NCBI GenBank assembly: GCA_033064195.1
Contig: JARBJD010000105.1
Span: 124,001 to 188,000, forward strand
Reading direction: 5' to 3'
DNA: 64,000 nt
DNA from: Blattamonas nauphoetae
Lineage: Eukaryota > Preaxostyla > Oxymonadida
A program made the translations under genes and the position numbers. Numbering within the stretch: position 1 is the first letter of the stretch; each line of letters opens with the position of its first letter. Of this stretch, positions 21,735 to 32,040 are shown piece by piece. The notes under the pieces were generated by a model. The model made no database searches and had not been told where the DNA came from. It saw only the letters and a list, made by a program, of their open reading frames with translations.

Positions 21735-24686
21735 ATGTCTCTGTTTCTGTTTCCTCGTGAAAGAAGAAAACCATCAACTTCTCATCAAAACCTCACAACA
21801 GGTACCACACTCTCAACAACTCCTAAATTACGCCTTCAATCAACGCATCCTCCAAATTATTCCCCATTTTTTCCGAATGTTTCCCATTCAATCCCTTCAT
21901 CAACCCCAATCTCACTCACACCACCTTCATCACTCCCATCACCGTCTCCACCTCTCGAATCGAACATTCCACCTGATTCAATTGCTTCCCAAGAGTATAA
22001 AACCATCTTCCTTAAGCTTGGACATAATTTTCTTCTTCTAACTGCTGATGAATTGGATCGTCGACTAACGAAAGATGAAGTCCTCCTTCTTCTTCGTGCC
22101 AACAATGCTCACAATACCATCAGAGGAACACGAAAGATCGCAGCGATATTTGCCCTCCACTCAATTATTCATTCACCAGAAGGCCTCGCATTCCCCCTCC
22201 AACTCTCATCAAACAAAACACAGAATCAAGGTCTTATTCCGGACATTGTGCTCATGAAAGACAATGAAGATCATGATACACAGACGATTCTCCCAATTTC
22301 TGTCCCTGAAATGTCGAATGTATTAACTGATCGCCCAATCGAGCGAAAGGCTCTAACCTCTCTTCCTTTCCTTCCAATGTCTCTCATTGGGAAGGTCAAG
22401 CGAGAAGAAAGCACCGGATCAACCCTTTTCTCGCATGATTCCTTCCAGAAGTGTCTACCTCACAAAGATCGAGAAGAATCTTTCGAAGACAGTCTCGAAC
22501 TGGATCAAGATCGCGATTGTGTTCAACCGACTGCCTCTCCTGACCCCTTTTCCCCACCACAGGATGGTCATGGACAACTTGAGGAACCACAGGATTTTCA
22601 TGGACAAACTGATGATGTTGAAACACAACTGGGAGATGTGATGGACAAGGAAAGATTCGATGACAGGACACGAGGAGATGGTAGTGTTGAAACGGACGCT
22701 AAATGTTCAAAGCCTCTTTTTACACATTTTCCAACGGCTTTAACTCATACCGCATTTCCTCTCTCTTCTCCACCAACTACTTTCGCTCAGAAACCCCTTG
22801 AGAATGACACACCTTCAGAAACTCTATTTCAGGTTTCACAGTCCGTCCCTTCGACTCCCTCGACACCTTCGTCTTTACCTCTCAATTCACCGTCTCCCCT
22901 CCGATCTTCACCTCATCGTGCTCGTTTATCTCGACCAATTCCAGCACAGCTTCCCCCTCTCTCTCTTCCTCCACTCTCATTTGGAGACGTTCTTGGGAGA
23001 CGTGCACAACTCCTGTGGAAGCAATCAAAGTTTCTTCAAAGCAATGACAAGAATGGGACTCATCAGCATCTTTCACATTCAGCAACGTTAATGCGAATAC
23101 AACAAAGTCAGAATCCGCATCAGCCTCTTCGCCCAGGCCCCGTCTCACTCACACCGTCTCCACACGTCAAACAAATGATAGCTTCCACCCCGTTCACATC
23201 GCCATTCATCACAAATCGATCACTCCCCACAACACCGAAGGCATTTTCTTCACACATTCCTCACTCGATTCAAACACCTTCATCTCTTCCCTCCAGTCAT
23301 CACACGTCACTCTCTTCCATACTCTCTCCAATCGCCTTTACCCAAGCTGGTCTACCGCTCTCCTCTCTCCCTGTCCAACGAAAGCATCCTCGTGTTGGAG
23401 ACGAACTTCTTCTAGTTGTGGATGAGTATGCCTCCTTCTTTGCGGAGAATCTGGAGGAACTTGTTGAAATAGAAGAACAGCACAATGTCTCCTTCTCTCG
23501 TCGGATCAACCCAAATCCTCCTTTTCTCAGTGTCCGTGTTCTGTCGATTGAACCTGCTCCAACACCTGCTCACCCTTCTCAGCGGATCGTGACAGTGGTT
23601 ACTCATCCATCTCTCGCCTCATCAACGCTCGATGAACCATATCACTTCGTCACTTCGTCAACTACACTTGTCCTTCCACTCAGAGATAGATTGGACAGCG
23701 ATGGAGAGTTTCTCATTCATCCTCAAAATGTCGATTCTGCCCTTTCCCATCTCAGTCTGATTCGCACAGGATCGTTTATCCTCGTCCCATCTCCACATGA
23801 TTGTGACGCAACATCCTCCAACGGAAAGGGGACGGAAATGGAATGGAGACTCGGGATAATGCTGGGATGTGTGAAGAGTGAAGAAGAAGACGTTCTCCAC
23901 AGGGCTTGGTTTGTGTTGCTTTTTGATACGGATCCCATATCTGTCAAGTGCATCGAAGAGATTCTCTCCACATGGCTTGCTCATCATTCATCATTCTCAG
24001 AGACAACCAATCTCTCTTTCATCTCCCACCTTGCATCACTCTCTTCTATCCAACCGTCATCATCGTTGTTGTTGATCTCCGGGTGGGACTTCATTCCTGC
24101 TACTGCTCAGAATCTTCAGAATTGGATAGAAGCACACGGAGGGCGTATGAACCAAGATATCACTCTCTCACAGTTCCCTATTCCGTTTTCCGTCCTCCCG
24201 GAACCATCAATCCAACTTCTTGATGAGATTATGGAGAGCACTGTGAACCCGAACCGGACACAAAGCGAGAGCTTCTCGGAAAGTGTTCGGATTGTCCTCT
24301 CATTCCATCCACTTGCCTCGTTCTTTCCATATCCCTCAACTCCTGAATCAGAATCTCCAAATTCTTCTCTCTCCTCTCATTCATCATCCACTCTTTTCCT
24401 CGCTTTTGTCGAGTGTGAGAATTATGTATCATCAGTCATGGCCCAGAATGCTGAGGAGGAAGTGTTTCAGATAGCTGGAAAAGTAATGCTCTCGTACTTG
24501 GAGGAATGGAAGAACATTATCCTGAATTCGACTTTTCAGAAAGATGAAAAGAAGAATCCGAGAATTCTTGTGAAAGATGATGATCAAACTGGACGAGTCT
24601 CGCTCACCAAGCAATCGCCAATTAACGAAAAGCACTTATTTGATAAGTTTTACTCAAACACATCTCTCTGGGCATCAGAGGAGTGA
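21735..24686 (+). CDS. Large unknown protein, possibly BRCT-like near C-terminus
   Basis: A 983-residue open frame in a single exon, or with a missing first exon. It has a Ser/Pro-rich N-terminus, a helical block at about residues 85-150 (KTIFLKLGHNFLLLTADELD), an acidic middle, more Ser/Pro/His-rich sequence, and a structured region from about residue 545 to the end. That part includes beta-rich VGDELLLVVDEYASF and later SSLLLISGWDF followed by NLQNWIEAHGGRMN. This resembles the beta3-alpha2 portion of a BRCT repeat, but I would not claim the fold. An ATG at 21616 opens a separate short frame that I could not join in phase. It starts about 160 bp from the tRNA and ends before the large inverted repeat. 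Confidence 0.7.
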   Translation: MSLFLFPRERRKPSTSHQNLTTGTTLSTTPKLRLQSTHPPNYSPFFPNVSHSIPSSTPISLTPPSSLPSPSPPLESNIPPDSIASQEYKTIFLKLGHNFLLLTADELDRRLTKDEVLLLLRANNAHNTIRGTRKIAAIFALHSIIHSPEGLAFPLQLSSNKTQNQGLIPDIVLMKDNEDHDTQTILPISVPEMSNVLTDRPIERKALTSLPFLPMSLIGKVKREESTGSTLFSHDSFQKCLPHKDREESFEDSLELDQDRDCVQPTASPDPFSPPQDGHGQLEEPQDFHGQTDDVETQLGDVMDKERFDDRTRGDGSVETDAKCSKPLFTHFPTALTHTAFPLSSPPTTFAQKPLENDTPSETLFQVSQSVPSTPSTPSSLPLNSPSPLRSSPHRARLSRPIPAQLPPLSLPPLSFGDVLGRRAQLLWKQSKFLQSNDKNGTHQHLSHSATLMRIQQSQNPHQPLRPGPVSLTPSPHVKQMIASTPFTSPFITNRSLPTTPKAFSSHIPHSIQTPSSLPSSHHTSLSSILSPIAFTQAGLPLSSLPVQRKHPRVGDELLLVVDEYASFFAENLEELVEIEEQHNVSFSRRINPNPPFLSVRVLSIEPAPTPAHPSQRIVTVVTHPSLASSTLDEPYHFVTSSTTLVLPLRDRLDSDGEFLIHPQNVDSALSHLSLIRTGSFILVPSPHDCDATSSNGKGTEMEWRLGIMLGCVKSEEEDVLHRAWFVLLFDTDPISVKCIEEILSTWLAHHSSFSETTNLSFISHLASLSSIQPSSSLLLISGWDFIPATAQNLQNWIEAHGGRMNQDITLSQFPIPFSVLPEPSIQLLDEIMESTVNPNRTQSESFSESVRIVLSFHPLASFFPYPSTPESESPNSSLSSHSSSTLFLAFVECENYVSSVMAQNAEEEVFQIAGKVMLSYLEEWKNIILNSTFQKDEKKNPRILVKDDDQTGRVSLTKQSPINEKHLFDKFYSNTSLWASEE

Positions 24687-25271
24687 GCAATTCCTCTTCA
24701 CAGGCCGTTCTTCTCGGGCGATCCCGACACAACCTCGGATCTGTTATGGATTTTCTACCATTTCCTGTTCTTCTCAATATTGGTTCATCCATCAGAGTTG
24801 ACTCATCCCCGAAAAAGGAACAAAACTGTCCCATATGAGGCTTGCAGCCAAGTTCATCAGAACATTTTATTCTTGCATCTGATTGGAATCTCGTGTTATT
24901 TTGCGTCAGTATTGTGATTATTGTTTGCTTCAGATGTTCTGGGGAGAGAAAGACAAAAATGAAAGTTGTCAACACTGTGCTCAAACGATGACGAGCTCTC
25001 AATCATCTCCAATTGATTCTCTTGTCGTTGCTATCACACAAACAATTGTGCTCTCAGAGAGGTCATTGGTCTCGCTCACTCACTCACACTGAGACGACAC
25101 GCCTCGAGCCAGTTCTCTGTGTTCAGTGAATTGAGATGTTCCAGTCAGTTCCGGGAGCTCAAAGGGAGACTCCTTGTCTTAACCTTCAGTGATTAAAGAA
25201 AAGAAATCGTGATTTTGTTTTGATAAGATGAGACGGAGAAAAACGAAAATTTGAACTTTGATGTTTGAGAA

Positions 25272-26227
25272 TTATTGAGAGTCTGTTTCCGAGTCGGTCT
25301 GGAATCCTGTCTGCGGGTCTGTCTGCGATTCAGATCCACTTGGGTAATCGCCGAATCCACCGCGTCTGAACATCCATGGAGCTGGTCCTTTCATCCCGAA
25401 TCCAAATTTGCCATGTCGGCCAAAGGGCATTCCATGAGGTGGCCCGCAGTGATGTCCGTGTGGTCCACGTTGCCCATCAAAGAATGGGGGCATTCTTCCT
25501 TCCCATCCGCCTTTCCCTCCCCAGTGTCCTCCTCTCCTCCAAACTCTCCACAGCCCATTGGTGGCCCAAAATGATCAGGTGGGCCGTGATGCATTGGTGG
25601 ACCATGGCAGCACGGAGGGCCGTGTGGTCTTTCTCCATGTCCTCCACATCCTCCATGTCCATGTGGCCCACAGAATGGCGATGGTCCTTTGTGTCCGTGT
25701 GGTCCGCAGAAGGGAGGAGGTCCACCGTGGCAGTGTGGGCCTCCGTGGAAGGGTGGTCGGCCGAATGGTGGTGGCCCTCCACTTCTGAATTCACATTCCT
25801 TTCCTTCTTCTGGAAGCTTCATCATTCCATATCGTCTCATCATCTTCATCCATTTCCACATCTTCTTTCCACCGCGTCCACATTCTGGTCCCTCCCATTC
25901 TGAGCATTCCTTCTCATCTCCTTCCTGTCTTGGTCTGTTCGGCATCACAAACACTTTCAGCGACTTCTTCTCTCCTGCAATTTCTTTCGCTGTTTTCAAT
26001 GCTTCTTCGCTGTTCAGATCAACCATATCTCGTTCGTCGTCAGCATAGCGAAACTCAACCTGAGTGAGGTTCTGGATTTCGAACAGTTCTGAGATCTTGC
26101 GTGACAGTTCTTCGTAGGTGATGCTGTCGGGTACCAGGAATCGTCTGATATCATCTGACTTTGAGTGAATGACTTTTATTACGAGGGTCATTGTAATTGA
26201 TGATTTAGAAAATCGATGACCCACCAT
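25272..26227 (-). pseudogene. Left-arm PB1 gene copy with 1-bp frameshift
   Basis: This copy matches the right-arm gene base for base in all compared stretches except one missing G near 25539-25545: minus-strand GGAGGAGAGG here, GGAGGGAGAGG in the other arm. The frame therefore leaves the Gly/His/Pro-rich tail after GCGEFGG and terminates at 25391, replacing the normal C-terminus with an unrelated one of about 50 residues. The normal C-terminal frame continues intact at 25272-25493. The PB1 domain is unaffected, so a truncated product is possible. It may be a pseudogene, a functional short form, or a base-calling error in a homopolymer-like GA tract. Confidence 0.75.
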
Positions 26228-26525
26228 CGCAGACTTTTTGACCGGATGAGGCGAAATGGCGTGGACGAAACAGACGGATTCGGTCTCTCTGGTGGCGATT
26301 CATGGTTGATGCATAGACATTTTCCGAATATCCCGAAATGTGAAAGTGTATTTATGATCAGGTGTCACGTTGTGGTTTGTGGGTGCTTCTGTCCACCAAG
26401 ATGATATTCATTTAGATCGGAAAATCCGGAACTTGTCTATACATCAACCATGAATCGCCACCAGAGAGACCGAATCCGTCTGTTTCGTCCACGCCATTTC
26501 GCCTCATCCGGTCAAAAAGTCTGCG

Positions 26526-27482
26526 ATGGTGGGTCATCGATTTTCTAAATCATCAATTACAATGACCCTCGTAATAAAAGTCATTCACTCAAAGTCAGAT
26601 GATATCAGACGATTCCTGGTACCCGACAGCATCACCTACGAAGAACTGTCACGCAAGATCTCAGAACTGTTCGAAATCCAGAACCTCACTCAGGTTGAGT
26701 TTCGCTATGCTGACGACGAACGAGATATGGTTGATCTGAACAGCGAAGAAGCATTGAAAACAGCGAAAGAAATTGCAGGAGAGAAGAAGTCGCTGAAAGT
26801 GTTTGTGATGCCGAACAGACCAAGACAGGAAGGAGATGAGAAGGAATGCTCAGAATGGGAGGGACCAGAATGTGGACGCGGTGGAAAGAAGATGTGGAAA
26901 TGGATGAAGATGATGAGACGATATGGAATGATGAAGCTTCCAGAAGAAGGAAAGGAATGTGAATTCAGAAGTGGAGGGCCACCACCATTCGGCCGACCAC
27001 CCTTCCACGGAGGCCCACACTGCCACGGTGGACCTCCTCCCTTCTGCGGACCACACGGACACAAAGGACCATCGCCATTCTGTGGGCCACATGGACATGG
27101 AGGATGTGGAGGACATGGAGAAAGACCACACGGCCCTCCGTGCTGCCATGGTCCACCAATGCATCACGGCCCACCTGATCATTTTGGGCCACCAATGGGC
27201 TGTGGAGAGTTTGGAGGGAGAGGAGGACACTGGGGAGGGAAAGGCGGATGGGAAGGAAGAATGCCCCCATTCTTTGATGGGCAACGTGGACCACACGGAC
27301 ATCACTGCGGGCCACCTCATGGAATGCCCTTTGGCCGACATGGCAAATTTGGATTCGGGATGAAAGGACCAGCTCCATGGATGTTCAGACGCGGTGGATT
27401 CGGCGATTACCCAAGTGGATCTGAATCGCAGACAGACCCGCAGACAGGATTCCAGACCGACTCGGAAACAGACTCTCAATAA
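26526..27482 (+). CDS. PB1-domain protein with Gly/Pro/His/Cys-rich tail
   Basis: Intact 318-residue frame in the right arm. The start could be 26526 or, more likely for a PB1 fold, 26562 (MTLVIKVIHSKSDDIRRF). PB1 domain covers residues 13-95: a basic first strand with the conserved Lys (VIKVIH) and an acidic OPCA-type motif (FRYADDERDMVDLNSEEAL), so it could use both faces to bind other PB1 domains head-to-tail. After a charged linker, residues 150-300 consist of repeats rich in GGP, GPHGH, HGG and scattered Cys, which could bind metal or phase-separate (inference). The tail ends in Thr/Asp/Ser-rich sequence with repeated TD units. Selective autophagy receptors use a PB1 domain, but no UBA, ZZ or LIR motif is evident. 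Confidence 0.85.
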   Translation: MVGHRFSKSSITMTLVIKVIHSKSDDIRRFLVPDSITYEELSRKISELFEIQNLTQVEFRYADDERDMVDLNSEEALKTAKEIAGEKKSLKVFVMPNRPRQEGDEKECSEWEGPECGRGGKKMWKWMKMMRRYGMMKLPEEGKECEFRSGGPPPFGRPPFHGGPHCHGGPPPFCGPHGHKGPSPFCGPHGHGGCGGHGERPHGPPCCHGPPMHHGPPDHFGPPMGCGEFGGRGGHWGGKGGWEGRMPPFFDGQRGPHGHHCGPPHGMPFGRHGKFGFGMKGPAPWMFRRGGFGDYPSGSESQTDPQTGFQTDSETDSQ

Positions 27483-27959
27483 TTCTCAAACATCAAAGTT
27501 CAAATTTTCGTTTTTCTCCGTCTCATCTTATCAAAACAAAATCACGATTTCTTTTCTTTAATCACTGAAGGTTAAGACAAGGAGTCTCCCTTTGAGCTCC
27601 CGGAACTGACTGGAACATCTCAATTCACTGAACACAGAGAACTGGCTCGAGGCGTGTCGTCTCAGTGTGAGTGAGTGAGCGAGACCAATGACCTCTCTGA
27701 GAGCACAATTGTTTGTGTGATAGCAACGACAAGAGAATCAATTGGAGATGATTGAGAGCTCGTCATCGTTTGAGCACAGTGTTGACAACTTTCATTTTTA
27801 TCTTTCTCTCTCCGGAAGCCTCCTTTGATAGACAGCAGTCTGGTTGACTATGTTGAAATGCCGAGTAGCGAGAGAGATGATGATTAATCAATGTTCTTCG
27901 AAGAAGAAAAACTGCGAGTTTTGAAATGATGATAAATAAGAAAAAACAAAATCAAGACA

Positions 27960-30730
27960 TCAAAACATTTTGTCGTCATTTTGCTGGAAGAGCTGTTGAC
28001 ACCTGTTTTCTCGGTCCCGATCTTCATCACTCATGTGATTTGGATTCCTTGGTGCCAAAGCATCGTTCACATTCATGGTCCTTTGTTCGTCGTTGGATGG
28101 GATCAGGGGAGGATGAAAGTCGATGCTGAAGGTGAGTTGCTTCGCTGAGCTGTTCTTCTGTTGAATAGCTGCCTCCTGAAATCTTCGAAGTTTCCGTGTC
28201 TTCCTCATTTGGATTTCCGCTTCCTGTTCTTCAGAGCGTTCTATCTTTCTTTTCCTTTCTCTCTCTGACGAATGTGGGGCTTCTTCGATTTGCGTCGGAT
28301 GATCAAACTCCGCTGGCTTGTAGCAATCGTCCCTCTCATCGAGGAGTGGAGGTGTATTGGGAAACCTGCTGAAACTTGTCTTATTCTTCCTTTGCTTCTC
28401 TTCCTCCTCGGCCCTCTTCTTTTCTTTCTCCCTCATTTTGCTTTCAGTTTTGAGCCTTTCTTTTTCTCTTTTTTTGTCTTCAGCGTTTTGTCTTTCTTCT
28501 GCTTTCTTTCTTTCTTTTTCTCTTTTTTCTTCTTCTTCTTTTTGTTGTTTTTCTGCTTTCTTTCTTTCTTTTTCCCTTTTTTCTTCTTCTTCTTTTTGTT
28601 GTTTCTGTGCTCTCTCTCTCATCTTCTTCTCCTCATTTTCTCTCTTCTTCCTTTCTTTTTCTTCTTCCTTCATCTGTTTCTTCGTCTTCACCACAACATC
28701 TTTCTCGACTTCTCCGATCACATCCTGTTCACACTGGTCACAGTTCGTGTCTGGAGGTTCCTCGTTTCTGGCCTGGTGCAGCAACTGCTGTTGAGCTTCC
28801 AATTCACGGATCCGAATCTGTTCCTCTTCCCTCTTTTTCTGCTCTTCTGCAGCGAGTCTGTCTCTCTCCTCTTCTTCCCTCGCTGCTTCCTCTTCTTTCT
28901 GTTTCCTTTGATCTTTTATTCGATCAAATTTGGAGAGATTGAGTGTCTTTCCCACCGTCGCTGATGATAATGGGGCTGGAGGAGGCACCGAATTCTGAGT
29001 TGGAGGTGGTTGTGCTGATGGAGTCGGAGATTTTTGTGGAGGCGGGGACTGGTGTTGTGGAACAGGACGATACGAGAACAGAAGATTTGTATTGTCCGAT
29101 GTTTGTGGTTGTGCTGATGGAGTCGGAGAGTTTTGTGGAGGTGAGGACTGGTGTTGTGGAACAGGAGGATAAGAGAAGAGAACACTTGAAATGTTTGATG
29201 TTTGTGGTTGGCCATTCTGAGCAATCGTACCTCCATCCAACCGGACTATGTTGTACGGCGAACGTGCTGTTTGAATGTTCAGAGGCATCCCATTTCCCAC
29301 GGGCTGTGTTGAATTGGTTGTGCTCGCATACAGCGACTCGGCGGCGGTTGGTGGTGGTACTGGCATTGAAGAAGGTTGCTGACTTTGCTGAAGGGGTGGC
29401 TGAGGGAAGTCGACATTGCTGTTTGAGATGAACCGATACTCCATGAGACCCATGTCTGCAGTCCCCAAACCTTGGTTTGATCGGTACACTCCAACATCCA
29501 TGAAGAATTGATGTTGGAGGGCCTGTGCAGCGGTTAGTCTTCGAAGTGGGTCTTTGTGGAGAAGACCATCGATCAAGTCGTGACATGAAATAGGAAGATC
29601 GACTGTGATTCTCGGATGTGGCTGTTTGACCAAATTCAACAAACCCATAAAATGGGACGAATTAAACGGCCACCGCTTCGAGAGAAGTCGATAGAAGAGA
29701 ACACCAATTGCCCACATGTCGACAGACGCTGTGTATTCTGGGCTTTCGTCGTAAAGTTCGGGTGCCTGTGAATGTGTGAGGAGTTTGAGGGTTCAAACCA
29801 TGTAAAGGGGAGTTCCACACTGGGTCATTGCCATTTGAGCGTTGCTGCCTTCACGCATGAGTCCAAAGTCAGCGATTTTAGGAATGACTTTTCCAAAATC
29901 TTGTGAATAATGAAGCATGATATTCTCTGCCTTTATATCTCTAGATGAACGCAGAATACAAGAAATAAGGCAATACCGATGAAGTAATCCATTTCGGTGA
30001 ATGAATTCAAGGCCATGTACTGGAATAGAATGGTGAAAAAAGAGTCCAATGAAAAGTCTCGAGTGAGTGGAACCAGATGGGCATACAAATCGAAAATATG
30101 ATGATTCCAGCACTGAACCAGGGAATTGGTTCTTCCGTTGCGGTAATAAGTCCCTCAATATCCTTGAATAGTGGAGGTTTGGATGAGAATTTTGATTTGT
30201 CGAATGAAGATGTAAGAAATGACACAGACTCCAAGATTACAATATTCCATCAAAAGACACATGTAGTCATGATTTTTGGAGTATGATGTAAATTTGAGAT
30301 AACAGAGATAGGGAGATTGATTCGGTTGCCTTTTGCGGAGGATTCAGGTGAAAATAGAGAGAAATAAAACGGTGATTGATTATAACAACAGAGAAGAAGG
30401 GAAAATGATTATATATTTAAGAATGCAAAGATACTGGGCGAGCTTGACGATCTGTTCATCTCCACCTGTCAATTTCATTGTAGGTATAACTTTTGCGGCA
30501 TATTGATTTCCATGAAACATCACTAAATAGACACTGTACATGATGAACAGAAAATAAAGTGACAACTTTCCGTATTGTCCATGCCCTGAGAAAAGAGGAT
30601 GAGAAGACAATAGATAAGAAACCGAGAGATTTTACGATCTAAAATGAATGATCAGAAAATGATTACAGACCTGGATATTGAGTGAAGCAAGGGCTTCCTC
30701 CGGGCTTTCGCGAATTTTTGGTGCAAACAT
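27960..30730 (-). CDS. Ser/Thr protein kinase with Pro/Gln linker and Lys/Glu-rich tail
   Basis: Multi-exon kinase starting at 30730 (MFAPKIRESPEE). Splicing gives the glycine loop (IVKSLGHGQYGNVYL), the ATP-binding lysine (YAAKVI), LLMEYCNLG at the hinge, HRDIKAEN, DFG (IADFGLMREG) and GTPLYMAPELYDESPEY, followed by the usual C-lobe ending in a basic LTAAQALQHQFF. All catalytic residues are present, so it should be active. The group is uncertain, with ULK- or NEK-like flavour. After the kinase come a Pro/Gln/Ser-rich linker with a 33-residue tandem duplication (PVPQHQS...SPTPSAQP) and about 180 residues of Lys/Glu/Arg-rich coiled coil. Introns between the hinge and the HRD motif (about 29960-30180) could not be placed with confidence. 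Confidence 0.8.
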
Positions 30731-31020
30731 TTCATTGAGGGTTTAGTTCGGGATCCTCGAGGCACGACTTTGTTCTGGTGATCACATGATTTATAAAAAT
30801 AGGAGATACGTCAAACATATGAAAATGATAAAAACAACGAGTGAGATGGGAAATAACACAGTACGAAGAGGTACATGGTCCGTGAGAGATTTAATCTTCA
30901 TATAACGGAAAGATCAACTGAATACGCTCGAATTGAAAAGCATCAATGGTTCTTAACGAATTGATTTGATCATGCCCGTTATCTTATTATCTCACATCTG
31001 TTCTCGACAACTGTTGAACT

Positions 31021-32040
31021 ATGACCATTCCATCACACATAAATGATATAATTGCAACACAAACAGATGTTCAACCTCTCTTTCTCTCAACAGACATCAC
31101 TTCTATCCAGACTATGTCCGATTCATTAAACTTGTTCCATTCGCTCACAAATTGCCTCCAAAATGGATACACACTTGACGATGATGCTGCATCCAGAGCA
31201 AGCCATCTCCTTGAATATATCATCTCTTTTTCGACCAAGAACTCTTTTAGTTACAAACTTCTGAATGAATTATCAAACTCGGGTGATCTTCGGCTCACGA
31301 AATTTTCTGAACATTCACTTGCTCTGTTAAATAGTTCCAATGAACAATTGGTGATATCAGCACTTCATTTAGTTTCAACCATCGTCTCTTCATCAAATCT
31401 GCCATTACGCTTTGACTTTGTCATGACTGGCTTCTTCAAAAACCTCTCACCAACATTTCAAACCCAAAGGTTCCATTTCTCACCAGAATCCAACAACGAT
31501 TTGATTTATCTTCTCAGATATTGCATTCTGTTTATCGAAACCGATGAAATTAAGAACTTCTCACGCCGTGTGGATCTTACAACTGTTGAACTCTTTCAGA
31601 CCGTCTTTGACCAAGTTCTTCTCCCGGTCGAACCATTTTTACGGTCTCTCTGTGTCAACCGTCATAAAATTGCTGACAGGGTGAAATCGAGAGCTTTCTT
31701 CTGGTTGACTGCAATCCTCATAAGGACAGCACCATTTCACGAACTATTGACTCGCTTCGTGTTGTCCATCCCACTTTGTCTGATGTACACAAGCTCTCTC
31801 CCATTTTTCGAACATAACCTGCTCATCGAGGATCTTTTTGTCGGACTAGACCGCACCATGACAATATGGTGTCGCGAACATGATCCGGCCATCAAAATAC
31901 GGATCAAGACAACCTGGAAGGAGACCATTAGGGAAGGAATGAACGATGTCATAGACATGCTGTATTTTGCACGAGTGTACAGAGAAAGTAGACTATTCGG
32001 TTGTATCAATCGTTTGGATGGGGAAAATTTTACGAAATAA
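31021..32040 (+). CDS. Helical repeat protein of unknown family
   Basis: A single-exon 339-residue frame, MTIPSHIND to the stop at 32040. The sequence alternates amphipathic helices (ASHLLEYIISFSTKN, SLALLNSSNEQLVISALHLVSTIVS, LRFDFVMTGFFKNL), suggesting an ARM/HEAT-like solenoid. I do not recognise a named family; it may be a lineage-specific multigene type, which is inference from style. No signal peptide or membrane segment is evident. It stands between divergent kinase and unknown genes with 290 and 380 bp on either side, and a perfect 9-bp hairpin lies 26 bp past its stop. Confidence 0.7.
   Translation: MTIPSHINDIIATQTDVQPLFLSTDITSIQTMSDSLNLFHSLTNCLQNGYTLDDDAASRASHLLEYIISFSTKNSFSYKLLNELSNSGDLRLTKFSEHSLALLNSSNEQLVISALHLVSTIVSSSNLPLRFDFVMTGFFKNLSPTFQTQRFHFSPESNNDLIYLLRYCILFIETDEIKNFSRRVDLTTVELFQTVFDQVLLPVEPFLRSLCVNRHKIADRVKSRAFFWLTAILIRTAPFHELLTRFVLSIPLCLMYTSSLPFFEHNLLIEDLFVGLDRTMTIWCREHDPAIKIRIKTTWKETIREGMNDVIDMLYFARVYRESRLFGCINRLDGENFTK

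Larger units (their letters stand above)
24943..27810. repeat. Long near-perfect inverted duplication (palindrome)
   Basis: The left arm (about 24943-26327) and right arm (about 26426-27810) are reverse complements over about 1,385 bp, separated by a spacer of about 95 bp. Paired positions sum to 52753 near the spacer and 52754 farther out, because the arms differ by one inserted or deleted base. Stretches I compared on both sides of the PB1 genes, including both 3' flanks, are otherwise identical. Mismatches appear only at the inner edge (26314-26325) and the outer edge (about 24940-24954). Each arm carries a PB1 gene with its 3' flank, so transcription runs outward from a shared centre. Outer flanks 24943-25271 and 27483-27810 hold no recognised gene. 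Recent duplication, gene conversion or assembly error could all produce this. Confidence 0.93.

Noticed and set aside
25376..25903. Plus-strand Trp/Ser/Val-rich open frame over the left PB1 copy (and its mirror over the right copy)
   Set aside because: It is antisense to the Gly/Pro/His-rich tail and lacks independent start context; the minus-strand PB1 frame explains the region.
24943..27810. Palindrome as a terminal-inverted-repeat transposon
   Set aside because: The arms encode only a PB1 protein, meet nearly in the middle, and I see no transposase, integrase or target-site duplication at the outer ends.
28272..28964. Plus-strand open frame rich in Phe/Leu/Ser, looking like a multi-pass membrane protein
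   Set aside because: It is the complement of the Lys/Glu/Arg coding tail of the kinase; GAA/AAG/AGA codons read as TTC/CTT/TCT on the other strand, giving a false hydrophobic protein.
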